Source: an uncultured Alphaproteobacteria bacterium (GTDB lineage: Bacteria > Pseudomonadota > Alphaproteobacteria > Caulobacterales > Caulobacteraceae). From it: a DNA stretch of 64,000 nucleotides. Under the pieces are notes generated by a model. The model saw only the letters and a list, made by a program, of their open reading frames with translations. It had not been told where the DNA came from and searched no databases. Of the stretch, positions 1 to 9,028 are shown one piece after another (within the stretch, counting starts at the first letter, position 1; every line of letters starts with the position of its first letter). The position numbers and the translations under genes are program-made. The stretch covers positions 28,548 through 92,547 of the forward strand of contig CAIJOB010000039.1 of assembly GCA_903822175.1 (NCBI GenBank). The letters run 5' to 3'.

Positions 1-42
1 TTTGGGGGGCGCATCGCCGAGGTGGTTTGCGTGTCCATCGCC

Positions 43-1185
43 CTAAATCTTGCGCACATAGCGGTGGGGGACGAAGGGCGACTTCACGACTTCGGCGCGT
101 TGGGGTTTGCCGCGGACGATGACGTTGAGGATGGCGCCCGGTTCGGGCTTGGGGCCGGCGACGAAGCCGATGGCGATGCCCTGCTTCAGGACCGGCGAGA
201 AGCCGCCGGAGGTGACGACGCCGATGACCTTGCCGGCGGCGTCGGCGATCTCCGCGCCTTCGCGGGCCGGGGCGCCTTCCAGGACCTTCAGCGCGACGCA
301 GACGCGGGGCGGGCCTTCGGCCAGTTCCTTGACGATGCGGGCGGCGCCGGGGAAGTCGCGCTGTTCGCGGCGGTTCTTGTTGATGGCGAAGGTCAGGCCC
401 GCCTCGACCGGGCTGACCGTCTCGTCCAGGTCGTGGCCGTAGAGCGGCATGCCGGCCTCCAGCCGTAGGCTATCGCGGGCGCCCAGGCCAATGGGCTTCA
501 CCTGGGGGTTGGAGAGCAGCACGTTCCAGACGTCGTCGGCGGCTTCCGCCGGCACGGAGATCTCGTAGCCGTCCTCGCCGGTGTAGCCGCTGCGCGAGAC
601 GATCAGGTCGACGCCAAAGGCGGTCATCAAGCGCACGTCCATGAACACCATGGCCGCCGCGTCGGGGGCATAGTGCTGGAACACCGCCGCGGCCTCCGGG
701 CCCTGCAGGGCGATCAGCGCGCGGTCCTCGTAGCGCTCGATGGTGACCTGCGGGCCGAGCTCGTCGGCGATGACCTTGAAGTCGTTCTCCTTGCAGGCGC
801 CGTTGACGATCACGAACAGGCCATCGTCGCCCGTGCCCAGCGAATTGACCGGCCGGCTGGCCATCAGGTCGTCGATGATCCCGCCCTGGCGGTTCAGCAG
901 GACGGAGTACTTCTGCTTGCCGGCTTTCAGGTTGATGAAGTCGCCGGGGACCACCTCCTCGAAGGCGGCGAGCGGGGCGACCCCGCGCAGGCGCGCCTGG
1001 CCCATGTGGGAGACGTCGAAGATGCCGGCGTGTTCCCGCGTCCAGAGGTGCTCTTTCAGCACGCCCTCGGTGTACTGCACCGGCATCTCGTAGCCCGCGA
1101 ACGGGACCATGCGCGCGCCCAGCGCCAGGTGCGCGGCGTGCAGGGGCGTGGTCTTGAGCGGGGCGTCTGTGGGGTCGGTGGACAA
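43..1185 (-). CDS. gcvT: Glycine cleavage system T protein (aminomethyltransferase)
   Basis: This gene encodes the T protein of the cytosolic glycine cleavage system. T protein transfers the methylene group from aminomethyl-lipoyl H protein to tetrahydrofolate and releases ammonia. The 380-residue length is normal for the family. The N-terminal region carries the typical MVPFAGYEMPVQY (residues 26-38) and FDVSHMGQ (56-63) segments, and GGIIDDLM (101-108) contains the Asp expected at the folate site. The C-terminal barrel reads through to the end without disruption. A tandem glycine riboswitch lies directly upstream, which independently supports the call. After the stop there are only 42 bases to the window edge. 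They contain an ATG at 38-36 that could begin the next gene, but too little is visible to say what it is; gcvH would be the usual neighbour. Confidence 0.96.
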   Translation of the reverse strand: MSTDPTDAPLKTTPLHAAHLALGARMVPFAGYEMPVQYTEGVLKEHLWTREHAGIFDVSHMGQARLRGVAPLAAFEEVVPGDFINLKAGKQKYSVLLNRQGGIIDDLMASRPVNSLGTGDDGLFVIVNGACKENDFKVIADELGPQVTIERYEDRALIALQGPEAAAVFQHYAPDAAAMVFMDVRLMTAFGVDLIVSRSGYTGEDGYEISVPAEAADDVWNVLLSNPQVKPIGLGARDSLRLEAGMPLYGHDLDETVSPVEAGLTFAINKNRREQRDFPGAARIVKELAEGPPRVCVALKVLEGAPAREGAEIADAAGKVIGVVTSGGFSPVLKQGIAIGFVAGPKPEPGAILNVIVRGKPQRAEVVKSPFVPHRYVRKI

Positions 1186-1237
1186 GGGGAAGACTCCGGC
1201 TGACGAATGCGCGATCCGCCGAGGGTGATCCCTTGGC

Positions 1238-1462
1238 TTCCCGCGCCCCCGCTGTCCTTGGGCCTGAGAGATTTCGGACCGCCCTATTCGGCGTGTCCCC
1301 TGCTCCTTCGGCGTCCTACCTCGCGTTGCCGCGAAGCCGGAACTTTCCAGCGTGCATCAGCTCGTCGCGGTCCGTTTGCCTGAGCGTTTCCGGGGCGGTT
1401 GCGCCTTCGGCTCCGGGGTGCGTCCGATGGTCAGGACGGTCCCGATCTCTCCCGCGAGAGTC
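1238..1462 (-). promoter_or_regulatory. Tandem glycine riboswitch upstream of gcvT
   Basis: Read on the minus strand, this leader holds two copies of the glycine aptamer core. The first has GCCGAAGGCGCAA (near 1412-1400) followed by CGCTCAGGCAAAC (near 1386-1374). The second has GCCGAAGGAGCA (near 1312-1301), then TCTCTCAGGC and GGACAGCGGGGGC (1271-1244). A GCGGGAGAGATCGGG stem opens the first aptamer. This two-aptamer layout upstream of gcvT is the textbook arrangement. Glycine binding would normally turn expression of the cleavage system on. The 371-bp gap between gcvT and the next gene is largely accounted for by this element. Exact ends are estimates. Confidence 0.93.
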
Positions 1463-1524
1463 GAGGGGAGGAGTGCGGGATTGGGGTGGGGGAGTCAAGG
1501 TTGGGGGTGGTGGGTAAGGCAGAT

Positions 1525-1575
1525 GGCAGACTCGATTCCGAAGGCCTCAAGAGGCCTCAGTCTGCCTTGGAATCG
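1525..1575. repeat. Nested inverted repeats at the gcvT-side edge of the accessory patch
   Basis: GGCAGACT (1525-1532) pairs with AGTCTGCC (1559-1566). Inside it GGCCTC-AA-GAGGCC (1543-1556) is a perfect hairpin. A second overlapping pair is CGATTCC-g-AAGGC against GCCTTGGAATCG (1564-1575). The end of the 116-residue unknown gene falls inside. It could be a bidirectional terminator or a recombination site left at the boundary of the integrase-bearing patch; the sequence alone does not decide. Confidence 0.5.
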
Positions 1576-1907
1576 TTCGTAAAGACGACCGGACCAAAGT
1601 GCGGCCATTCTCGCAGTGGTTCAGCGACCGCCTCATTCAAAGCTTTGCGGAGCACTGTCGTGTCGTAATGCGGCAGGTTCGGAGGTGGTGCCGAGCCAAA
1701 ACGTCGTTCCGGCGAGGCTGCAGCATCCATGGTGTGCAAACCGGCGAGGTCGTATGCTCCCCTGAAAAGCATGGAAATCGCTGCGACCAAGTAGGCAAGC
1801 TCCCAGGCATCTGGCTCGCGAAGCTCACGATCAATTTTATCCAACACACTACCGATCGCCCCAGCGACATACTCCTTGAATTCAAAGCGTCCGCCTTTGT
1901 CACCCAT
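1557..1907 (-). CDS. Unknown small protein coupled to the integrase remnant
   Basis: This 116-residue open frame is not recognised as any family. Its start codon overlaps the end of the upstream integrase gene by 8 bases (ATGGGTGA), which suggests translational coupling. The protein is soluble-looking, mixed charge, with a Leu/Ala-rich helical middle (residues about 35-60) and a Pro-rich stretch near 75-80; no signal peptide or clear membrane segment is seen. The codon choice is less GC-extreme than in the flanking genes argS and gcvT, as in the integrase gene, so it probably arrived with it. It could be a passenger gene of a small integrative element, or a chance frame. The overlap is the best reason to believe it. 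Confidence 0.5.
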   Translation of the reverse strand: MGDKGGRFEFKEYVAGAIGSVLDKIDRELREPDAWELAYLVAAISMLFRGAYDLAGLHTMDAAASPERRFGSAPPPNLPHYDTTVLRKALNEAVAEPLREWPHFGPVVFTNDSKAD

Positions 1908-2958
1908 AACCCGCTGCCTTTGAGCTTGCGATCCGACGCCGCAACCCGATGACGACGTTTAGCAAAATCCACCTGAGGGAGAGCGAGCGCTGCTTGCCTT
2001 TGCCGCGGACGAACATGACGACCAAGTCGCGGCCTTCCTTGTCCTTCGCGGTCGAGATGTCCCGCCAATGCAGGTTCGACGCCTCTGGCGGGCGCATCCC
2101 CGTGTTGCACATGATGAGAATGAAGTTGTAGGCGAGCTGCCGGCTGATCATGCCGTCTGAGCGTTTGGAATCCTTGATCCACTTGCGCCCGACCGTGTGC
2201 AGCTTGCGGTACTCTTGGACCGTGAACTCCTCGCGGCGAACCTTCTTGAGTTTGGGGCGAGGACCGAAGGCATGGTGCGCGGGCACGTGACCCTTCGAGA
2301 TCGCGTACCGCATTACGCCCGCAAAGATCGACATCTCCGAGAGGATCGTCGCGTCGCTCACGATGGCGACGTACTTCGCTCTCCGTTCCTCCTCTTCGGG
2401 GGAGAGATCGCGCTCCATCCGCCGCCGTGCGCCAGGTCGCATGCGCTTCGCCCTCGCGTCGGCGGCCGCCTTCAGGAACTCTCGCTTTTCTGCTTCGGTG
2501 CGCTCGCGGAAGCCGCAGCGTCCGACCAGCCCGAGCCCATTCGTCCTGCGCCACGCAGGATACCCGGTCCACATGTCAGGTCCGATGAGATGCACCTGCG
2601 TCGATCCGACATAATCGACGAGCGGACCGAGCATGGTCTCGATGTTCTTGATCCGGCTTGGCCCAACTTCCCCGCGCCGATGACGGGCTCTCTGCGTTTG
2701 CAGGTACTCATCGGCGATTGTCGCGAACGAGCGGTTGAAGACGGGGAGGTCGTTTTTGATCTTGAGGCGGACCTCCATCTCGTACTCGAAGGCCTTCTCG
2801 CGGGCTCCGGAGATGTCGGCGGTTTTGAGTGAAACCGTCTTGTACCGATCAACCTTGGGGAGCTTTACCCGGCAATAGAAATTGCGGTGCTCGACGTCGC
2901 TGCGCCGGAAGATGATCAGGCCCGGTTTGAGCTGTTCCTTGTCTGCGATGAAGGCCAT
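1900..2958 (-). pseudogene. Tyrosine recombinase (phage-type integrase), C-terminally truncated
   Basis: The 352-residue product has the layout of an alphaproteobacterial phage integrase. There is an N-terminal arm-binding part, a core SAM-like DNA-binding region (about 75-130), and the start of the catalytic domain with CNTGMRPPEASNLHW (about 283-297), which holds the first catalytic Arg. The frame ends soon after VRGKGKQRSLSLRW. No HxxR motif and no Tyr nucleophile follow, and neither alternative frame downstream restores them. The protein is therefore probably inactive, ending about 70-100 residues short of a normal integrase. The gene sits between gcvT and argS in DNA of visibly lower GC, consistent with a decayed integrative element. 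A diverged but complete short enzyme is possible but less likely. Confidence 0.75.
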
Positions 2959-3261
2959 GGCGGGACCTCGGTTGTGTAGTTTCTGTGCAGACCTGCGCGC
3001 TAAGTCATTGATTTTACGTAGTCGTGTAGGTGTTGTGTAGGAGAAATATATTCGGAAAGTCGTTAAAAGTCAATGTCTTAATAAGGACTATGATCCCCTT
3101 GAGGGAGGAGGTGGCCTGCGAAGCAGGTCGGAGGTGGGGTCTCTCAGAACCCTCAACCTCGCCCGAAGCTTCGTCTCGCGCAGATGGCGGAGCAAAACCC
3201 CACATCCGTCAGCCTTCGGCTGCCACCTTCTCCCACAAGGGGAGGAGGGACACGCAAACGC
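2959..3261. other. Non-coding gap: AT-richer integrase promoter region plus a palindromic repeat unit
   Basis: I see no gene in this 303-bp gap. The half next to the integrase (2959-3095) is AT-rich for this genome and contains repeated TTGTGTAG words (near 2971 and 3035). It probably holds the integrase promoter. The other half is a copy of the C/G-rich palindromic repeat family listed separately. Confidence 0.6.
3095..3252. repeat. C/G-rich intergenic palindromic repeat, copy 1
   Basis: The two arms are inverted versions of each other. The left reads CCCCTTGAGGGAGGAGGTGG then cGAAGcAGG and GGTGGGGT. The right reads ACCCCACATCC, then CCTTCGGCTGCCACC and ACAAGGGGAGGAGGG. The unit sits in the gap upstream of the integrase gene and downstream of argS, and resembles the copies near 32.0, 33.6 and 48.2 kb. 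A transcript would fold into a long cruciform-like hairpin and could act as a terminator. Confidence 0.7.
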
Positions 3262-5034
3262 TTACATCCGCTCGGGCACCGCGATGCCGAGGACGTCGAG
3301 GGCGCGTTCGAGCTGGGCCAGCGTGGTTTGCGCGAGCGCCAGGCGTGAGGCGCGGACGGCGGGCTGGGCGGTCATGATCGGGCAGGCGGCGTAGAACTTC
3401 GAGAAGGCCTGGCTCAGGCGATAGGCGTGCTCGGCCACGGCGTTGGGGGCATAGCGGTCGTAGGCCTCGGTCAGCGCGGTCTCGAAGGCGTCGAGCGTCA
3501 GGGTGAGTTCCCGCTCGGCGGGTTCGGTGACGGCGATGGGGCCGGCCTTCACGCCTTCGGCTTCGGCGCGGCGCAGCAGGGATTTCACGCGGACCGCCTG
3601 GTAGAGCAGGTAGGGGCCGGTCTTGCCCTCGAAGCTGGTGAAGCGGTCGAGGTCGAAGACGTAGGAGGTGCCGCGGAAGTTCTGCAGGTCGGCGAACTTC
3701 AGCGCCGCGACGGCGACCTTGCCGGCGATCTCCTCGAACTCGTCGGCGGAGAGGTCCTCGCCCAGGCCCGCCTCGTGCAGCCGCTCGCGGGCCTTTTCGC
3801 GGGTCATCTCGATCATGTCATTGAGCTTCAGGACGCCGCCCTCGCGGGTCTTGAAGGGCTTGCCGTCGGTCCCGTTCATGGTGCCGAAGCCGACGTGGTT
3901 CAGTTCGCCCTCGATGGCGTAGCCGGCCAGGTAGGCGGCGCGGAAGACGATCTCGAAATGGTCGGCCTGGCGCTGATCGACGCAGTAGATCACCAGCTGC
4001 GGATCGAAGCTGCGCTTACGGTCGAGGATGGTCGCCAGGTCGGTGGTGCCGTACATGGCCGAGCCTTCGGAGGAGACCACCAGCAGCGGCGGCAGGTCCT
4101 TCTTGTCGCCCTCGCGGGTGACCCGGATGATCCGGGCGCCCTGGTCGTCGACCAGGAGGCCCTTGGCGTCGAGCTCGGCGACCATCGGGTCGATCAGGTC
4201 CTCGACATCGCTCTCGCCTTTCCACAGGTCGAAATCGACGCCGAGCGCATGGAAGTCGCGCTGCAGGGCGACCTGGGTCACGTCCCGGAAGCGCTGCCAG
4301 AGGGCGAAATAGCCGGGCTGGCGGTCCTGCAGGGCCGCGGTGATCTTGCGGGCGCGGTCGCGGTAGTCGGTGTCGGCCTTACCCTTGGCGGCGGCCTCCG
4401 GATAGAGGCGGTCGAGGTCGGCGAGGCTGACGGTCTCAAAGGCGGCCAGGTCGGCGGTCTGGCCGGCGTTGAGCGCGTCCACGACGCCGGCGACGGCGGG
4501 ATTCTCGTCCATCACCGCGCCGATCAGCAGGCCCATCTGGTAGCCCCAGTCGCCGAAGTGGGCGTCGCCCAGCACCTCGTCGCCGCGGAAGCGGTAGAGG
4601 CGCTTGATCGACTCGCCGATGATCGAGGCGCGCAGGTGGCCCACGTGCATGGGCTTGGCGACGTTGGGGCCGCCGTAGTCGACCAGCACGCGGCGCGGCT
4701 GGGCGACCCGCTCAGCGCCCAGCCTGGGGTCGTCGGCGATGGCCTGGGCGCGGGCGCCGAGCGCCGCATCGGTGAGCTTCAGGTTGATGAAGCCCGGACC
4801 AGCGATCTCGACGGCGGACAGGCGCGGATCGCCGGCCAGCGCTTGCGCCACGGCATCAGCGATCTCGCGCGGGTTCTTGCCCACGCGCTTGGCGGCGGCG
4901 AGCGCGCCGTTCGACTGGAAATCGGCGAGGTCGGGACGGTCCGACGCGGTGACGCGGCCCAGCTCGGGCGGCAAGCCGGCTTGTGCGAAGGCGGCCCCGA
5001 CCGCTTCGCTCAGCACCCCTTTCAGATCGCTCAT
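3262..5034 (-). CDS. argS: Arginyl-tRNA synthetase
   Basis: This class I aminoacyl-tRNA synthetase charges tRNA-Arg with arginine in the cytosol. The 590-residue protein has the N-terminal Add-1 domain (about 1-100) and the HIGH-type signature HVGHLRAS (about 129-136) after [20 protein letters not shown] follows, and KTREGG takes the place of the KMSKS loop. The C-terminal DALR anticodon-binding region ends in [16 protein letters not shown]. The length is normal. The ATG overlaps the stop codon of the upstream exported-protein gene (ATGA), so the two are probably cotranscribed and translationally coupled. Confidence 0.97.
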   Translation of the reverse strand: MSDLKGVLSEAVGAAFAQAGLPPELGRVTASDRPDLADFQSNGALAAAKRVGKNPREIADAVAQALAGDPRLSAVEIAGPGFINLKLTDAALGARAQAIADDPRLGAERVAQPRRVLVDYGGPNVAKPMHVGHLRASIIGESIKRLYRFRGDEVLGDAHFGDWGYQMGLLIGAVMDENPAVAGVVDALNAGQTADLAAFETVSLADLDRLYPEAAAKGKADTDYRDRARKITAALQDRQPGYFALWQRFRDVTQVALQRDFHALGVDFDLWKGESDVEDLIDPMVAELDAKGLLVDDQGARIIRVTREGDKKDLPPLLVVSSEGSAMYGTTDLATILDRKRSFDPQLVIYCVDQRQADHFEIVFRAAYLAGYAIEGELNHVGFGTMNGTDGKPFKTREGGVLKLNDMIEMTREKARERLHEAGLGEDLSADEFEEIAGKVAVAALKFADLQNFRGTSYVFDLDRFTSFEGKTGPYLLYQAVRVKSLLRRAEAEGVKAGPIAVTEPAERELTLTLDAFETALTEAYDRYAPNAVAEHAYRLSQAFSKFYAACPIMTAQPAVRASRLALAQTTLAQLERALDVLGIAVPERM

Positions 5035-5780
5035 TTCGGGGCGGGCGAGCTCCCGGCGGAAGCCACCGCCGTCGCGCCGCCGGCGTTCACCCGGAAGCGC
5101 TTACCGACCCGGTTGAACTCGGCCATCTGCGGCGTCACGTCGAAGCCGATCAGCACTTCGAAATTGGCGCCGGACGTGGTCAGCGAGCCGCGCGGAATGA
5201 CGATGTTGTTGAGCGAGTCGGTCATCGTCACCCGGTCCTTGCCGGCCGGGAAGGTCACCGGCAGGTCGAATTCCTGGCGGGCGATGATCTCGCGGTTACG
5301 GTCGGTGACGGCGACCCAGTAGTGGTAGGTCTTCTGGTTGCTGGTCGCCTGGGGTCCTTTGCCCAGCTCGAACAGGATATCCATGGTCACCTTGATCGGC
5401 TCGTTGTCCTTGTATTCGCAGCCCGCCGAGATGTTCTCGATCTCGCCGGAATAGCCGACGTTGGCCGAGGCCTCGCGGGCGTCCTTGAACTCCACGTAGC
5501 GGCTGGCGTCGTAGAGGGTCTTCACGAAGGGGCAGGGGCCGGAGTTGCGCATGGCGGGCAAGGGCGCGGCGCTGTCGCCCCACTCCTTGTCGCGCTTGCG
5601 CTTCTTGGCGTCGTCGGCGCCGTTGGAGTCGCTGGCGGGACCTTGCGCGCCACGGCCCGGGCCGCCCTGGCCACCACCGCCGCCGCCACCACCGTACTGG
5701 GCGTGAGCCGCGAAGGGGGTTGCGACCATGAAGGCGGCAGCTGCGAGCAGAACGGCCTGGTTCAGAAGGGGGCGGCGCAT
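5031..5780 (-). CDS. Exported hypothetical protein upstream of argS
   Basis: This 249-residue protein has a clear Sec signal peptide ending near AAHA-Q (about residue 27). A Gly-rich run ([12 protein letters not shown]) and a charged linker follow. The folded domain of about 170 residues contains three Cys (CPF near 83, CEY near 121) and no motif I can assign. Conserved neighbours of argS in Caulobacter-like genomes have this shape, but I cannot name a function. A periplasmic location is expected. The gene overlaps argS by ATGA, so both likely share a promoter in the 5781-5920 gap, which also serves divergent ispH. Confidence 0.85.
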   Translation of the reverse strand: MRRPLLNQAVLLAAAAFMVATPFAAHAQYGGGGGGGGQGGPGRGAQGPASDSNGADDAKKRKRDKEWGDSAAPLPAMRNSGPCPFVKTLYDASRYVEFKDAREASANVGYSGEIENISAGCEYKDNEPIKVTMDILFELGKGPQATSNQKTYHYWVAVTDRNREIIARQEFDLPVTFPAGKDRVTMTDSLNNIVIPRGSLTTSGANFEVLIGFDVTPQMAEFNRVGKRFRVNAGGATAVASAGSSPAPK

Positions 5781-5856
5781 GACGGGCGTCCGTGACTTGG
5801 AGAGCGGCGCGGCAAGAAGCGCGCCCGGATGGCCCCTAGTACAGCCTCACGACTAT

Positions 5857-5890
5857 GGCGGCAACGCGGCTGGGGCGGCAACGCGGCTGG
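5857..5890. repeat. Perfect 17-bp tandem duplication upstream of ispH
   Basis: GGCGGCAACGCGGCTGG occurs twice in immediate succession, at 5857-5873 and 5874-5890. It lies in the ispH leader, between an in-frame ATG at 5855 and the preferred start at 5924. A 17-bp unit is not a multiple of three. Confidence 0.9.
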
Positions 5891-5923
5891 CGGCCACGAG
5901 CTGGACCCCTTACCTTGGGCCCG

Positions 5924-6877
5924 ATGTCGCACCCTTACGCCGCAAAGCCGCCGCTCACCGTCCTGCTGGCCACCCCGCGCGGGTTCTGCGCCGGTGTCGA
6001 CCGGGCGATCCAGATCGTCGAGCGGGCGATCGAGAAGTACGGGGCGCCGGTCTATGTGCGCCACGAGATCGTCCACAACCGCCATGTGGTCGAGCGGCTG
6101 AAACGCCTGGGCGCGGTCTTCGTCGAGGAACTGGAGGAATGCCCGCCGGACCGGCCGGTGGTGTTCTCCGCCCATGGCGTCCCCAAGGCCGTGCCGGCCG
6201 AGGCCAGGGCGCGCAAGATGCTCTATCTCGACGCCACCTGCCCGCTGGTCTCCAAGGTGCATGTGGAGGCCGGCCGCCACTTCGACGCCGGGCGCGAGAT
6301 CGTGCTGATCGGCCATGCGGGGCACCCCGAGGTGGTCGGCACCATGGGCCAGCTGCCCGTCGGCTCGGTGGTGCTGATCGAGACGGTGGCGGACGCGCGG
6401 GCCTTTACGCCGAAGGATCCGGCCAACGTCGCCTTCGTCACCCAGACGACCCTGTCGGTGGACGACACCGCCGAGATCGTCGCGGCGTTGCGCGCCCGGT
6501 TCCCGGAGATCGCCGCGCCGCACAAAGAAGACATCTGCTACGCCACCACCAACCGCCAGGAGGCGGTGAAGAGCGTGGCGGCGCGCAGCGAGGTGCTGCT
6601 GGTGCTGGGGAGCGCCAACTCCTCCAACTCCGTGCGGCTTGCCGAGGTGGGCCAGCGGTCCGGCGCGCGGGCCTATCTGATCGATGACGCCGACGGGCTG
6701 GACCTGGCCTGGCTGGCCGGCGCCTCGGTGGTCGGCGTGACCGCGGGGGCCTCGGCGCCCGAGGTGCTGGTGCAGGGCGTGATCGACCGGCTGGGCGTAA
6801 GCTACGATGTTTCGGTCGAGGAGATCGACGCGGAGCGCGAGACGGTGAGTTTCAAGCTGCCGAAGGTGTTGGCCTAG
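5924..6877 (+). CDS. ispH: 4-hydroxy-3-methylbut-2-enyl diphosphate reductase
   Basis: IspH (LytB) performs the last step of the MEP isoprenoid pathway, reducing HMBPP to IPP and DMAPP with a [4Fe-4S] cluster. From the preferred ATG at 5924 the protein has 317 residues, a normal size. The three cluster cysteines are visible in [10 protein letters not shown] (about residue 22), DATCPLVSK (about 105) and DICYATTNR (about 205). [10 protein letters not shown] and the [10 protein letters not shown] stretch match the family. An in-frame ATG 23 codons upstream would add low-complexity residues encoded by the tandem duplication, so I prefer the later start. The gene is divergent from the argS unit and stands alone in front of thrB. 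Confidence 0.96.
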   Translation: MSHPYAAKPPLTVLLATPRGFCAGVDRAIQIVERAIEKYGAPVYVRHEIVHNRHVVERLKRLGAVFVEELEECPPDRPVVFSAHGVPKAVPAEARARKMLYLDATCPLVSKVHVEAGRHFDAGREIVLIGHAGHPEVVGTMGQLPVGSVVLIETVADARAFTPKDPANVAFVTQTTLSVDDTAEIVAALRARFPEIAAPHKEDICYATTNRQEAVKSVAARSEVLLVLGSANSSNSVRLAEVGQRSGARAYLIDDADGLDLAWLAGASVVGVTAGASAPEVLVQGVIDRLGVSYDVSVEEIDAERETVSFKLPKVLA

Positions 6878-6955
6878 AGGGCGCCGATGCTTCGAACTCG
6901 CGGCGCCGCGCGCTGACGTCTTGACCGCCCACGCGACCTCGCCCATCGCAGGGCC

Positions 6956-7909
6956 ATGGCGGTCTACACTGACATCACCGACGAGGAGCTCAGCGGCCTG
7001 CTGGCCGACTTCGACCTGGGCGCGCCCTTGAGCCTGAAGGGCGTGGCGGAAGGCGTGGAGAATTCCAACTTTCTGCTGGAGACTGAAGCCGGGCGGTATT
7101 TTCTGACGGTCTATGAGCGCCGGGTGCGGCCGCAGGACCTGCCGTTCTTTCTGGAGCTGCTGCGCTGGATCGCGGGCCGGGGGTATCCGAGCGCGACGCC
7201 GATTCCGGACCGTGAGGGGCGGATCCTCAAGACCGTGCGCGGGAAGCCCTGCGCCATCGTCTCGTTTCTGTCGGGGCTGGCGGTGCGCCGGCCAAACGCC
7301 GCCCACTGCCGGGAGGCGGGCGCGGGGCTGGCGCAGTTGCACCTGGCGGCGGAAGGGTTTGCGATGTCGCGGGCCAACGACCTGGGTCAAGCGGCCTGGG
7401 CGCCGATGTTCGCAGAGCTGACCGAGGCCGCCGAGAATCTGAAGCCCGGGCTGGCCGCGACCATATCGTCCGATCTTGAACTGTTGGCCGACCAATGGCC
7501 GAAGGGCTTGCCGGAGGGGGTGATCCACGCCGACTTCTTCCCTGACAACGTGTTCTTCAAGCAGGGGAAATTCGCCGGCGCGATCGACTTCTACTTCGCC
7601 TGCGTCGATGCGCTGGCCTACGACGTGGCGGTGGCGCTGAACGCCTGGTGCTTCGAGGCGGACGGCAGTTTCAACATCACCTCGGCGCGCCAGCTGGTGG
7701 CGGGGTACGAGGGCGTACGGAAATTGTCCGATGACGAACGAGCGGCCCTGCCGATCCTGGCCCACGGCGCGGCGATGCGGTTCTTCCTGACGAGGCTGCA
7801 CGACTGGGGGGCGACGCCGGCCGGTGCGCTGGTGCGGCCCAAGGACCCGCTGGAGTACGAGCGCAAGCTGGCGGTGCATCGGTCCGCGCCGGACCTGGTG
7901 CTCTTCTGA
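6956..7909 (+). CDS. thrB: Homoserine kinase, aminoglycoside-phosphotransferase-fold type
   Basis: The enzyme phosphorylates homoserine to O-phosphohomoserine in threonine biosynthesis. It belongs to the APH/choline-kinase-fold ThrB group found in Alphaproteobacteria and pseudomonads, not the GHMP type. Of 317 residues, the N-terminal lobe has [11 protein letters not shown] (about 33-43). The catalytic loop reads [11 protein letters not shown] (191-201, with Asp193), and the metal-binding Asp211 sits in AIDFYFAC. Length is normal. The stop overlaps the rnhA start (TGATG), so the two are coupled, as is common in related genomes. Confidence 0.94.
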   Translation: MAVYTDITDEELSGLLADFDLGAPLSLKGVAEGVENSNFLLETEAGRYFLTVYERRVRPQDLPFFLELLRWIAGRGYPSATPIPDREGRILKTVRGKPCAIVSFLSGLAVRRPNAAHCREAGAGLAQLHLAAEGFAMSRANDLGQAAWAPMFAELTEAAENLKPGLAATISSDLELLADQWPKGLPEGVIHADFFPDNVFFKQGKFAGAIDFYFACVDALAYDVAVALNAWCFEADGSFNITSARQLVAGYEGVRKLSDDERAALPILAHGAAMRFFLTRLHDWGATPAGALVRPKDPLEYERKLAVHRSAPDLVLF

Positions 7910-8373
7910 TGACGCCGCAGGTGGTGATCCATACGGACGGGGCCTGTTCGGGCAATCCGGGGCCGGGCGGCTGGGGCGCTGTGCTGCACTACGGCGCCGC
8001 CGATGCGCTTCGGGAAAAGGAGCTGTGGGGCGGCGATCTTCAGACCACGAACAATCGCATGGAGCTGATGGGCGCCATCCAGGCGCTGGAGGCGCTGAAC
8101 AAGCCGTGCAAGGTCGAACTACACACCGACAGCCAGTATGTGATGAAGGGCATCTCGGAGTGGATTCACAGCTGGAAGCGCCGCGGCTGGAAGACCGCCG
8201 ACAAGAAGCCGGTGAAGAACGACGATCTGTGGCGGCGGCTGGATGAGGCGCGGCTGCGCCATGAGGTCGACTGGCGCTGGGTGAAGGGCCACGCAGGCCA
8301 CGAATTCAACGAACGGGCTGACGAACTGGCGCGTCGCGGCATGACCGAGACCTTGGCGGCGGCCGGCCGGTAG
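7909..8373 (+). CDS. rnhA: Ribonuclease HI
   Basis: RNase HI cleaves the RNA strand of RNA-DNA hybrids during replication and R-loop removal. The 154-residue product starts [18 protein letters not shown] and keeps the acidic active-site set: Asp10, Glu52 (NNRMELMG), Asp74 (HTDSQYV) and Asp138 (NERADELA). The GHAGH His (about 128) is also present. The ATG overlaps the thrB stop by one base, implying cotranscription. The stop codon abuts a palindrome that probably belongs to the next gene's promoter. Confidence 0.97.
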   Translation: MTPQVVIHTDGACSGNPGPGGWGAVLHYGAADALREKELWGGDLQTTNNRMELMGAIQALEALNKPCKVELHTDSQYVMKGISEWIHSWKRRGWKTADKKPVKNDDLWRRLDEARLRHEVDWRWVKGHAGHEFNERADELARRGMTETLAAAGR

Positions 8374-8415
8374 TTCGATATCGAACTTGATTCGACTCGC
8401 GGTGCGCTGTAGCTT
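8373..8415 (+). promoter_or_regulatory. Palindromic operator and promoter of the MarR gene
   Basis: GTTCGATATCGAAC (8373-8386) is a perfect 14-bp palindrome. It is followed at once by TTGATT (8387-8392) and, after a 17-bp spacer, TAGCTT (8410-8415), a plausible sigma-70-type -35/-10 pair. The palindrome just upstream of -35 in front of a MarR gene fits an autoregulatory operator. This is an inference from position and symmetry. Confidence 0.55.
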
Positions 8416-8442
8416 GTTCCAATCTGAACGAGGTGCGCCGCC

Positions 8443-8919
8443 ATGGCCTCTGAACCCGAAGACCACCCCGACGTCCAGGTGTTCGACGAGATCCGCTATA
8501 TCGAACATCTGGTGAGGACATCGATCGCGCGCAAGCTCCCGGTCGGCCTGACCTATCCACAATTCGAGGCGATGAACCTGCTGGCCCGGCGCGGCGACGG
8601 GATCACCCCGCTGGCCATCGCGCGCGCCCTGCAGACCACCAAGAGCGGCCTGACCAACACCCTGCAGCGGCTGCATGCGCGCAAGCTGATCCAGGTGGAG
8701 AACTGCCAGAGCGACGGGCGCAAGAAGCGCATCTGGCTGACGCCCGAGGGCCGCGCCGCCTATGGCCAGTGTATGGTGGCGATCCGCCCGCGCATGGACC
8801 GCCTGCGCGACGGCTTCACCCAGAAGGAATTCCGCGACGTCCTGCCGTTCCTCAAGGCGCTGCGCACCTGGCTGGGCGAGGCGAACGATGCGCCAGTGGG
8901 CGAACTGCGCGAGGCCTGA
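8443..8919 (+). CDS. MarR-family transcriptional regulator
   Basis: The 158-residue protein has a winged helix-turn-helix of the MarR type. YPQFEAMNLLARRGDGITPLAIARAL is followed by the recognition-helix region TTKSGLTNTLQRLHARKLI (about 67-85), and a wing with SDGRKKRIWLTPEGRAAY. Long helices at both ends would form the dimer interface. MarR proteins usually repress their own promoter and a neighbour. Here a perfect palindrome lies 57 bp upstream. The next gene on the same strand, 109 bp downstream, encodes a secreted LPMO-like protein, a possible target. The ligand cannot be inferred. Confidence 0.92.
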   Translation: MASEPEDHPDVQVFDEIRYIEHLVRTSIARKLPVGLTYPQFEAMNLLARRGDGITPLAIARALQTTKSGLTNTLQRLHARKLIQVENCQSDGRKKRIWLTPEGRAAYGQCMVAIRPRMDRLRDGFTQKEFRDVLPFLKALRTWLGEANDAPVGELREA

Positions 8920-9028
8920 GGAGTCTGACCGCAGGTTGACGTGCGGGGAAAGATTCCGGTTCCTAAGGTCGCGCGGTTGGTCTAACCGACGATTGGATAA
9001 CGCCGATCACATAAGAGGGGAATCGCCC

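Noticed and set aside
1233..1668. Short open frames across the gcvT leader
   Set aside because: The riboswitch explains the sequence, and the frames have no family resemblance or ribosome site.
3427..5322. Long open frame antisense to argS and its upstream gene (631 codons)
   Set aside because: It is a GC-rich shadow: no motif, Gly/Ala/Val/Arg-heavy composition, and it lies wholly opposite two well-supported genes.
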